A DNA stretch of 64,000 bases from Streptomyces caatingaensis (GTDB taxonomy: Bacteria > Actinomycetota > Actinomycetes > Streptomycetales > Streptomycetaceae), in contig NZ_LFXA01000012.1 in the NCBI RefSeq assembly GCF_001187435.1, positions 124,001 through 188,000 of the forward strand. Direction: 5' to 3'. The notes below the pieces were generated by a model that saw only the letters and a list, made by a program, of their open reading frames with translations, was not told the DNA's origin and made no database searches. A program made the translations under genes and the position numbers. Within the stretch, counting starts at the first letter, position 1. Each line of letters begins with the position of its first letter. This document shows positions 1-33,075 of this stretch, piece by piece.

Positions 1-310
1 CCGCGTCACCCAGCGCCCGGCTCGCCACGTAGGAAGCCGCCGGCCACATGGGCCGGCCCTGGAACCAGAGGCTGCCGTGGACGACGAGTCCGAACTCCTC
101 GACCGGAATCCCCGACTGGGCGACGGCCCGGCTGCCGGCGAGAGCGGCCATGTCCGGCGCGGCCTTTTCCGTTTCCACCAACACCGAGTGATATCCGAGG
201 GATTCACGACGTTGCGCGGTGAGCACCCCCTCGCGCACCATGTCGTCCGTGTGAACCGTCGGCGGCAGATAGGTGCCCAGGCCGGCGATGTAAAGGTCGT
301 TCCAGATCAT
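1..310 (-). CDS. KAS III-like (FabH/CerJ-type) ketoacyl synthase or acyltransferase, N-terminal part
   Basis: Not a long open frame in the supplied translations; read from the reverse complement. It starts MIWNDLYIAGLGTYLPP at the ATG ending at 310 and runs off the left edge after about 103 residues, ending near SYVASRALGDA. The Y-I-A-G-L-G-T-Y-L-P opening is typical of thiolase-fold KAS III proteins, including secondary-metabolite members that start chains with unusual acyl units or transfer acyl groups to alcohols (CerJ, ChlB3, DpsC). The catalytic Cys-His-Asn/Asp region lies outside the window, so the enzyme type cannot be decided. An in-frame GTG at 319 is an alternative start; neither has a clear ribosome binding site. 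It follows the PKS genes in the same direction but is separated from them by a hairpin and carries its own TAGGGG-repeat promoter, so it is probably a separately transcribed member of the PKS regulon. Confidence 0.72.
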   Translation of the reverse strand, partial: MIWNDLYIAGLGTYLPPTVHTDDMVREGVLTAQRRESLGYHSVLVETEKAAPDMAALAGSRAVAQSGIPVEEFGLVVHGSLWFQGRPMWPAASYVASRALGDA

Positions 311-397
311 GTATGACACACCGCTGTAAAGAATTGTCGTGCAGGAATCCCGGAACGCTTGGCCTGCCAGAGGCATGGCCTGCCCGAGAACCCCACC

Positions 398-443
398 AAC
401 CTAGTGCGCCCACGCTGCCGGCGGACCCCCTACCGCCCCCCTA
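398..443 (-). promoter_or_regulatory. Candidate promoter/operator of the KAS III-like gene (TAGGGG direct repeat)
   Basis: On the minus strand TAGGGG occurs at 443-438 and again at 432-427, exactly 11 bp apart. After a 23-nt gap comes TAGGTT (403-398), a fair Streptomyces -10 box of TANNNT form. The start codon is about 90 nt further on. The same layout precedes the giant PKS gene and the type II thioesterase gene. The 11-bp period is one helical turn, as expected for tandem protein binding. Confidence 0.5.
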
Positions 444-452
444 TACCGCGCG

Positions 453-489
453 ACGCCGCCCGGGCTCGGCCACGAGACCCGGGCGGCGT
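453..489 (-). terminator. Hairpin terminator after the PKS genes
   Basis: A perfect 12-bp inverted repeat (453-464 with 478-489, core GCCGCCCGGG/CCCGGGCGGC) with a 13-nt loop lies 17 nt past the stop codon of the one-module PKS. It has no T-run, which is common for Streptomyces terminators. It separates the PKS transcript from the KAS III-like gene. Confidence 0.65.
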
Positions 490-505
490 ACGGGGAAGGA
501 AGGGA

Positions 506-3500
506 CTAGGACCGGCCCAGCTCCTCGTTGATGAACGCGAACAGCTCGTCGTCCGAGGCGCTTTCCAGCTCCTCGCGGCGGCTTGCGACGGCGGTCTCCG
601 GACGGTTGATCCGGGCGAGGATCGTCTGGAGACGCGCGGAGACCATGGCGAGGGTCCCGTCGTCGGACGCCTGCGAGAGCACGGCGAACTCCAGCGCGTC
701 CAGCTGGGCGTTGACCGCGTCCCGGCCACCGGCCGCGCCCTCGGTGAACTCGCCGTCGAGGAACGCGGCGAGATCCTTGGGCGTGGGGTGGTCGAAGACC
801 AGGGTGGCGGGGAGCTGGAGTCCGGTGGCCTCGCCGATGCGGTTGCGCAGGGCGACGGCGGTGAGCGAGTCGAAGCCCAGGTCCTTGAACGCCTGCCCGG
901 CACCCACCGATGCGGCGCCGGCGTGCCCGAGGACGGCGGCGGTGTGCCCGCGGACGAGGTCCAGCAGGGCCCGGGTGCGCTCGGCCCCGGTCAGCCCGGC
1001 GAGCTTCTCACCGAAGGCCGGCACCGCCTCGTCGGCCCCTGCGGTCACCACCAGCCGACCGCCGCCCGCCCCGTCGTCCGCCACCCGCTCGGGCCAGATC
1101 CGCTGCCTGCGGAACGCGTACGTGGGCAGGTCGACGCGGCGGCGGGCGCAGTCGCCGAGGACCGCGGCCCAGTCCGGGGTCACCCCGCGCACCTGCACCT
1201 CGGCGAGGGAGGTCAGGAACTGGCGCGGGCCGCCGAGGTCGCGGCGCAGCGTCCCGGCGACGGCGACCGGCTCCTCGCCCGCCGCCTCGGCCGTCTCCCG
1301 CAGCGGGACGGTGAGGACGGGGTGCGGGCCGACCTCGATGAAGCAGCGGAAGCCCTGCTCGATCAACGAGCGGACGGCGCCTTCCAGTTCGACGGTCCGG
1401 CGGAGGTTGCGGTACCAGTAATCGGCGTCCGTGACCGGGCCGGTGAGCCACTCCCCCGTCACCGTCGAGAAGAACGGCACCTCAGGAGCAAGAGGCGTCA
1501 CCGGGGCGAGGACGTCCAGGATCGTCTCGCGGATCTCCTCCACGGCGGCCGAGTGCGACGCGTAGTCCACCGGAATGCGGCGGGCGCGGACCGCTTCGGC
1601 TTCGCAGTGGGCCATCAGCTCATCCAGGGCAGCGACCTCACCCGAAACCACCACGGACGTCGGGCCGTTGACCGCGGCCACCGACACCCGACCGTCCCAC
1701 CGGCCGATCAGCTCACGCACCTCCGCCACCGGCAGCGGGACGGACACCATCCCACCCTTGCCCGCCAGCGCCCCGATCGCCCGCGACCGCAACGCCACCA
1801 CCCGCGCACCGTCATCGAGCGACAACGCACCCGACACCACCGCAGCCGCGATCTCACCCTGCGAGTGCCCGACCACCGCCGACGGCCGCACCCCGTACGA
1901 ACGCCACACCTCCGCCAACGACACCATCACAGCCCACAACACCGGCTGCACCACATCCACCCGCTCCAGCCCCGGCGCACCCTCCACACCACGAAGGACA
2001 TCAGTGAGCGACCAGTCCGTGAACGCCGACAGCGCCTTCTCGCACTCCCCCAACCGCTCCGCGAACTCCGGTGAGGCGTCGAGGAGTTCGAGGGCCATAC
2101 CGGCCCACTGCGACCCCTGCCCGGGGAAGACGAACACCGCCTTGCCGGGGACGTCGGCCACCCCCTGGACGACGTTCGCCGCGGGCTCGCCCGCCGCGAG
2201 GGCCGACAGTCCCGCCAGCAGTTCGCCGCGGTCGCCGCCGAGGACGACGGCCCGGTGGTCGAAGGCGGAGCGGGTGGTCACCAGCGAGTGCGCGACGTCC
2301 GCGGGCGCCAGGTCCGGCCGGGCCTCGATGTGCTCCTTGAGGCGGGCGGCCTGCTCCCGCAGGGCCGTGTCGTGCTTCGCCGACAGCGCCCACGGCAGGA
2401 CGGCGGGCGCCGCGCCGGCACCGACCGCGTCCTGCGGCCCGTCGTCCCCCGGCTCCGGAGCCTGCTCGACGATCACATGGGAGTTGGTGCCGCTGACGCC
2501 GAAGGAGGAGACCGCGGCGCGCCGCGGGCGTCCGGTGTCCGGCCAACTCCGGCTCTCCGTCAGGAGTTCGACGGCGCCGGACGCCCAGTCCACGTGCGGC
2601 GTCGGCTCGTCCACGTGGAGCGTCCGCGGCAGGACGCCCGCGCGCATGGCCATCACCATCTTGATGACACCGGCGACGCCGGCGGCCGCCTGGGTGTGCC
2701 CGATGTTGGACTTGACCGAACCGAGGTACAGCGGCTGTCCGTCGGCGCGCTCGCGCCCGTAGGTCGCCAGCAGGGCCTGGGCCTCGATCGGGTCGCCGAG
2801 CGTCGTCCCGGTGCCGTGCGCCTCGACCGCGTCGACCTCGTCGGCCGCGACGCGGGCGTTGGCGAGCGCGGCGCGGATGACGCGTTGCTGGGACGGGCCG
2901 TTGGGGGCGGTCAGGCCGTTGCTGGCGCCGTCCTGGTTGACGGCGGAGCCGCGGACGACCGCCAGCACCCGGTGGCCGTTCCTCCGCGCGTCCGACAGCC
3001 GCTCCACCAGCAGCATGCCCACGCCCTCGCCCCAGCCCGTGCCGTCCGCCGCCGCGGCGAACGCCTTGCAGCGGCCGTCGGCGGACAGGCCGCGCTGGCG
3101 GGCGAAGTCGATGAACGCGTTGGGCGTGGCCATCACCGTGACGCCGCCGGCCAGGGCGAGTGAGCACTCGCGGTTGCGCAGCGCCTGCACGGCGAGGTGC
3201 AGGGCGACCAGCGACGACGAGCAGGCCGTGTCGACGGTCACGGCCGGGCCCTCCACGCCGAAGGTGTAGGACAGCCGGCCGGAGGCGACGCTGGCCGCGC
3301 TGCCCGTGCCCAGGTGGCCCTCCAGTTCCTCGGCGCCGGTCAGCAGCAGCGAGCCGTAGTCCTGGCCGTTGGAGCCGACGAACACCCCGGCCTGCTCGCC
3401 CTTGAGGGAGGCCGGGTCGATGCCCGCCCGCTCGAAGACCTCCCACGAGGTCTCCAGCAGCAGCCGCTGCTGCGGGTCCATCGCCAGCGCCTCACGCGGC

Positions 3501-3838
3501 GAGATCCCGAAGAACGCCGGGTCGAACTCCGCGGCGCCGTCGAGGAATCCGCCGTCGCGGGCATAGCTGGTGCCGGGCGTGTCGGGGTCCGGGTCGTACA
3601 GCCCCTCCAGGTCCCAGCCGCGGTCCCCGGGGAACGCGGAGATCGCGTCCGTGCCCGAGGACACCAGCCGCCACAGGTCCTCGGGGGAGCGGACGCCACC
3701 GGGAAAACGGCACGCCATTCCCACGACGGCTATGGGCTCCTGCTGCTCCGCCTCGATGTCGCGCAGCCTGCGGTGGGCCTGCCGCAGTTCGTTGGTGACC
3801 CACTTCAGGTTTTCGAGGAGCTTCTCTTCATTCGCCAT
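506..3838 (-). CDS. Type I modular PKS, one module: KS-AT(methylmalonyl)-ACP
   Basis: 1110 residues. The N-terminal coiled-coil docking segment (about 1-33) leads into a KS with active-site DTACSSS near residue 204, then EAHGTGT and NIGHTQ. The AT carries GHSQGE (about 660) and YASH (about 760), the motif pair typical of methylmalonyl-CoA selection. The ACP has GFDSL (about 990), and a C-terminal docking tail ends DELFAFINEELGRS. No reductive domain lies between AT and ACP, so this module should leave a beta-keto, alpha-methyl unit. There is no thioesterase, and the tail implies a further PKS partner outside the window. The start ATG is preceded by AAGGAC. It begins 56 bp after the giant PKS stop and is probably cotranscribed with it. 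The pairing of the giant protein's C-terminal tail with this N-terminal coil fits a colinear hand-off. Confidence 0.93.
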   Translation of the reverse strand: MANEEKLLENLKWVTNELRQAHRRLRDIEAEQQEPIAVVGMACRFPGGVRSPEDLWRLVSSGTDAISAFPGDRGWDLEGLYDPDPDTPGTSYARDGGFLDGAAEFDPAFFGISPREALAMDPQQRLLLETSWEVFERAGIDPASLKGEQAGVFVGSNGQDYGSLLLTGAEELEGHLGTGSAASVASGRLSYTFGVEGPAVTVDTACSSSLVALHLAVQALRNRECSLALAGGVTVMATPNAFIDFARQRGLSADGRCKAFAAAADGTGWGEGVGMLLVERLSDARRNGHRVLAVVRGSAVNQDGASNGLTAPNGPSQQRVIRAALANARVAADEVDAVEAHGTGTTLGDPIEAQALLATYGRERADGQPLYLGSVKSNIGHTQAAAGVAGVIKMVMAMRAGVLPRTLHVDEPTPHVDWASGAVELLTESRSWPDTGRPRRAAVSSFGVSGTNSHVIVEQAPEPGDDGPQDAVGAGAAPAVLPWALSAKHDTALREQAARLKEHIEARPDLAPADVAHSLVTTRSAFDHRAVVLGGDRGELLAGLSALAAGEPAANVVQGVADVPGKAVFVFPGQGSQWAGMALELLDASPEFAERLGECEKALSAFTDWSLTDVLRGVEGAPGLERVDVVQPVLWAVMVSLAEVWRSYGVRPSAVVGHSQGEIAAAVVSGALSLDDGARVVALRSRAIGALAGKGGMVSVPLPVAEVRELIGRWDGRVSVAAVNGPTSVVVSGEVAALDELMAHCEAEAVRARRIPVDYASHSAAVEEIRETILDVLAPVTPLAPEVPFFSTVTGEWLTGPVTDADYWYRNLRRTVELEGAVRSLIEQGFRCFIEVGPHPVLTVPLRETAEAAGEEPVAVAGTLRRDLGGPRQFLTSLAEVQVRGVTPDWAAVLGDCARRRVDLPTYAFRRQRIWPERVADDGAGGGRLVVTAGADEAVPAFGEKLAGLTGAERTRALLDLVRGHTAAVLGHAGAASVGAGQAFKDLGFDSLTAVALRNRIGEATGLQLPATLVFDHPTPKDLAAFLDGEFTEGAAGGRDAVNAQLDALEFAVLSQASDDGTLAMVSARLQTILARINRPETAVASRREELESASDDELFAFINEELGRS

Positions 3839-3894
3839 GGGAAATCAGTCCTTCGGTACCGGGGGGAACAGTCGTCACGTGTGCGGTCGGCAAT

Positions 3895-29785
<25,891 letters not shown>

Positions 29786-29959
29786 AATGTCACCTCATTT
29801 GAAACCGGTCTGGGGCGTGATTCGGGCCGGGGAATTCCGGGAGCGGTGCGGAGACCGCCGAAATCCGGGCCGACTGGCGGCCGGCCGCCTTTCGTTCACG
29901 GGTCGCGGGCACATGGGTGCGCGTGCGTCCGGGAATTACCGAGTCGGCTGGTTGCCGTC

Positions 29960-30005
29960 AGGTTATGGAGACGGCCTCGGGGCGAACACCCCTAACCGGC
30001 CCCTA
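29960..30005 (-). promoter_or_regulatory. Candidate promoter/operator of the giant PKS gene (TAGGGG direct repeat)
   Basis: In the 325-bp divergent gap between the PKS start (29785) and the response regulator (30111), the minus strand carries TAGGGG at 30005-30000 and at 29994-29989, 11 bp apart. TAACCT (29965-29960) follows after 23 nt and fits a TANNNT -10 box. The leader would be about 170 nt. A GGGG-N6-CCCC dyad (29979-29992) overlaps the inner repeat. The rest of the gap shows no gene. Confidence 0.55.
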
Positions 30006-30110
30006 TCAGTGATCATGTGCTGGGGGCGGGGTCGGCCGGCTCCCCGGCGGGGTGGGGTGGGGGCCGGGGGTCGGGTACGGTCGGGGCGGAGTCCGGCCGA
30101 CAGGAAAGAC

Positions 30111-30716
30111 ATGATCAAGGTATTGCTCGCCGACGACCAGCGGCTGGTCCGCGGGGCGCTGTCGGCCATGCTCGGTCTGGAGGGCGACATCACGGTGGTC
30201 GCCGAGGTGGGTTCGGGCGAGGAGGCGGTGGAGGCCGCGCTGCGGACCCGGCCCGACGTGGCGTTGCTGGATGTGCAGATGCCCGGCAGGGACGGGCTGG
30301 AGGCGGCGGCGGAGCTGCGGTCGGTGCTGCCGTCGTGCCGGGTGGTCATCTGCACGACGTTCGGCCGGCCCGGGTATCTGGCGCGGGCGCTGGCCGCGGG
30401 GGCGGCCGGTTTCATCGTGAAGGACGCGCCGCCGGAACATCTGGTGGACGCGGTGCGCCGGGTCCACGCGGGGCTGCGGGTGGTCGATCCGGAGCTGGCG
30501 GCGGAGTCGCTGGCGAGCGGGGTGAGTCCGTTGACGGACCGGGAGCGCGAGGTGCTGCGCGCGGCGAGCGACGGGCGGACGGTGGCGGAGGTGGCCCGGG
30601 GGCTGCGGTTGTCGGAGGGGACGGTCCGCAATCACCTGTCCTCGGCGATGCGCAAGACGGGTGCGGGCACGCGTGCCGAGGCCGTGCTGCTGGCGGAGAA
30701 CCGGGGCTGGCTGTGA
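30111..30716 (+). CDS. NarL/FixJ-family response regulator
   Basis: 201 residues. The receiver domain (about 1-120) has the acidic pair in VLLADDQ, the phospho-acceptor Asp in VALLDVQMPG and the conserved Lys in FIVKDAP. A C-terminal LuxR-type helix-turn-helix follows (LTDREREVLRAASDGRT ... VRNHLSSAMRKTG, about 140-195). The start ATG has GGAAAG just upstream. No sensor kinase gene lies next to it, so it is an orphan in this window, with its partner elsewhere or an atypical receiver. It is divergent from the giant PKS gene and shares its control region, which suggests it regulates the PKS locus or is regulated with it. Receiver residues look complete, so phosphorylation is plausible. Confidence 0.9.
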   Translation: MIKVLLADDQRLVRGALSAMLGLEGDITVVAEVGSGEEAVEAALRTRPDVALLDVQMPGRDGLEAAAELRSVLPSCRVVICTTFGRPGYLARALAAGAAGFIVKDAPPEHLVDAVRRVHAGLRVVDPELAAESLASGVSPLTDREREVLRAASDGRTVAEVARGLRLSEGTVRNHLSSAMRKTGAGTRAEAVLLAENRGWL

Positions 30717-30728
30717 CCCGCGGGGCCG

Positions 30729-30777
30729 TGCGGGCGCGGTAGGGGGAGTTCCCCACTTCGCCGTGGTGCGGCCCCTA
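30729..30777 (+). promoter_or_regulatory. Possible weaker TAGGGG site upstream of the exporter gene
   Basis: TAGGGG at 30740-30745 follows TGCGGG (30729-30734) at the same 11-bp spacing as the other sites, with two mismatches in the first half. GGGG-GAGTT-CCCC (30742-30754) forms a dyad, and an inverted CCCCTA lies at 30772-30777. No convincing -10 box sits 23 nt downstream. The 289-bp gap holds nothing else recognisable. Confidence 0.3.
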
Positions 30778-31005
30778 ATCGTGCCGGCGGGCGGGGACCG
30801 GAGGGCCGGTGCGTGCTTAGGTGTCCGGGTCCGGCCTCGTCGCCGTGCCGCGCCCCCGTGTTTTCCGCGCCCGTTTCACAGGATTCGGTCCGCCCCGACC
30901 GTCCGTTCTCCGCGCAGGTCTCCGCGCACGGCCGCGTCCGGATTCGTCCGCGGCGGGGTCTCCGCATTCCGCCGAACGCACCCCGAACGTGAGGGAGCTG
31001 TTTCC

Positions 31006-32712
31006 ATGGAAAAGCCGGCGCGTGCCGAAGAAGGACCTCCCGTCTCCCCGTCCGCCGCTCCGCCGGGGGCCACGGATACCGCCGGCCCCGGCGCGCCGTC
31101 GCCCGTTTCCCCTTATTCGCGACGGCGGATCGGGCTGATCACGCTCGGGCTCATGCTCGGGACGTTCCTCTCGGCCCTGGACCAGACGATCGTCGCCACA
31201 TCGATGGCGACGATCGCCGACGACCTCAAGGGGGTGGACGCCCAGGCCTGGGTCAGCACCGCGTATCTGGTGACGCTGTCGATGACGACGCCGCTGTACG
31301 GGAAGCTGTCGGACGTCTACGGACGGAAGCCGCTCTTCCTGGGTGCGACGTCCGTCTTCCTCCTGGGGTCGGTCGCCTGCTCGTTCGCGGGGTCGGTCTA
31401 TCAGCTGGCCGTGTACCGCGGGGTGCAGGGCCTGGGTGCGGGCGGCCTGGTCATCACCGGCTTGATGATCATCGCGGACACGGTGCCTGCGGAGGCGCGG
31501 CCCAGGTACCAGGGCGCCTTCATGTCGGTGTACGGGCTCTCCAGTGTGGTGGGTCCGCTGCTGGGCGGGTTCTTCTCGGGGCGGGGGTCGATCCTCGGGG
31601 TGACCGGCTGGCGGTGGGTGTTCCTCGTCAACGTGCCGACGGGGGTGGTCTCGCTGGTGCTGGTGGCCGTGGCGTTCAAGGGCTCGCGGAGCGGGGGCCG
31701 GCAGCGGGTGGACTGGTGGGGGGCGGCGATCCTGCCGTTCGCCGTCGTCCCGGTGCTCATCGTGGCCGAGCACGGCGGCAGTTGGGGCTGGCTGTCGGCG
31801 CGGTCGGCCGGCTGCTACGCGCTGGGGGCGGTGGCCCTGGTGGCCTTCCTGCTGGTGGAACGGGCCATGAAGCTGGAGGCGTTGATACCGCTGAGGCTGT
31901 TCGGGATCCCGGCGTTCCGGACGACGATGGTGACCGCCGCGCTGAGCGGGGTGGGGATGTATGGCGGGATCGTGCTCGTTCCCCAGTACCTGCAGATCGT
32001 GCGCGGGCAGTCACCGACCGAGGCGGGGCTGATGACGATTCCGCTGATGGTCGGGATGATGGCCGCCGCGGTGTTCTCGGGCGGTGCCGTCTCGCGGACC
32101 GGCCGTTACAAGGGGCTCACGGTGGCGGGCATGGTCCTCACGGTGGCGGGGCTGGCGCTGTTCGCGACCGTGGACGTGCGGACGCCGCTGTGGCAACCGG
32201 TGGTGTACATGGTGGTGTTCGGCGTCGGTCTGGGGAACTGCCTGCAGACGCTGACGGTCGCGGCGCAGAACTGCGTACCGCGTGAGGCGATGGGGCTGAG
32301 CACGTCACTGGTGACGTTCTTCCGCCAGATCGGCGGCTCGCTGGGGCTGGCGGCCCTGATGTCGGTGCTCTTCCGTCCGCTGGCGGGGAATATCCACGAC
32401 GCGTTCGTCAAGGCCGCGCGGACGCGGGAGTTCCTCGCGGCGCTGAACGATCCGGCCGTGCGGTCGGCGCCGGAGAACGCGCCGTTCTTCTCTGCGGTGA
32501 AGGGGGGTGGTGCGGGGCAGGGCGCCCTGTCCGACATGTCGTTCCTTCAGCGTCTCGATCCGCGGCTGGCCGGGCCGTTCAAGGAGGGGTTCGTCACGTC
32601 GATCTCCCTCTCCTTCCTGGTCGCGGCCGGTGTGGCGGCCCTGGGGTTCGTCGCGGCGGCGCTGCTGGTCGAGAAGCGGGCACCGCACACCGGCTCCGCC
32701 GATCCGGAGTGA
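31006..32712 (+). CDS. MFS drug exporter, DHA2 (14-TMS, EmrB/QacA-like) family
   Basis: 568 residues. A Pro/Ala-rich cytoplasmic N-terminus (about 1-42) precedes the first membrane helix (IGLITLGLMLGTFLSALDQT), whose L-D-Q-T-I-V-A-T ending is the motif D1 of DHA families. Motif A appears as GKLSDVYGRKPLF and motif C as GPLLGGFF. The length and the hydrophobic pattern fit 14 membrane segments. The role is proton-driven export of the PKS product or of the neighbouring peptide, giving self-resistance. The ATG is preceded by GAGGGAG. It is followed by a classic terminator, so it forms its own transcription unit, or one with the response regulator 289 bp upstream. The substrate cannot be read from sequence. 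Confidence 0.9.
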   Translation: MEKPARAEEGPPVSPSAAPPGATDTAGPGAPSPVSPYSRRRIGLITLGLMLGTFLSALDQTIVATSMATIADDLKGVDAQAWVSTAYLVTLSMTTPLYGKLSDVYGRKPLFLGATSVFLLGSVACSFAGSVYQLAVYRGVQGLGAGGLVITGLMIIADTVPAEARPRYQGAFMSVYGLSSVVGPLLGGFFSGRGSILGVTGWRWVFLVNVPTGVVSLVLVAVAFKGSRSGGRQRVDWWGAAILPFAVVPVLIVAEHGGSWGWLSARSAGCYALGAVALVAFLLVERAMKLEALIPLRLFGIPAFRTTMVTAALSGVGMYGGIVLVPQYLQIVRGQSPTEAGLMTIPLMVGMMAAAVFSGGAVSRTGRYKGLTVAGMVLTVAGLALFATVDVRTPLWQPVVYMVVFGVGLGNCLQTLTVAAQNCVPREAMGLSTSLVTFFRQIGGSLGLAALMSVLFRPLAGNIHDAFVKAARTREFLAALNDPAVRSAPENAPFFSAVKGGGAGQGALSDMSFLQRLDPRLAGPFKEGFVTSISLSFLVAAGVAALGFVAAALLVEKRAPHTGSADPE

Positions 32713-32732
32713 CGTGGCGTCACCTCGCTGGT

Positions 32733-32765
32733 GGGCCCGTGCCGTTGGCGCGGGCCCTGTTCTTT
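32733..32765 (+). terminator. Intrinsic terminator after the MFS exporter gene
   Basis: A GGGCCCG/CGGGCCC 7-bp stem (32733-32739 with 32751-32757) is followed by TGTTCTTTT, a T-rich run that stands out in this DNA. It lies 20 nt past the exporter stop codon. Confidence 0.75.
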
Positions 32766-32984
32766 TCGGTTCCGGCCACGCTACTGGCCGTTCGGCACCT
32801 TCCGGGCGAACTCCGGACCAACTCCCGGCAAACACACGGAACCAATCATTCCGTCCCCTCGTCAACCCGATTGACGGCTCGGTGAACACCTCCGGCAAGG
32901 AGTCGTTCACAACCAGACGGTCATGTTCCGCATATGGCCTGATGCGATAGATTGCACGAAGAACGGGTTTGGGAGCGCCAACCA

Positions 32985-33013
32985 TTGAGTCGAGCAAAAA
33001 GATGGTCAAGAAT
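32985..33013 (+). promoter_or_regulatory. Candidate promoter of the LAL regulator gene
   Basis: TTGAGT (32985-32990), a 17-nt spacer and AAGAAT (33008-33013) form a good sigma-70-like pair about 60 nt before the regulator's ATG. The 363-bp gap 32713-33075 is noticeably richer in A/T than its surroundings. Besides the terminator and this promoter I see no gene in it. Confidence 0.5.
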
Positions 33014-33075
33014 TGCCCAAGCTTTTGCCGGACCTGACGAGGTTGCTCCCCAAGTACGTACGGGGGTGACGGCGC

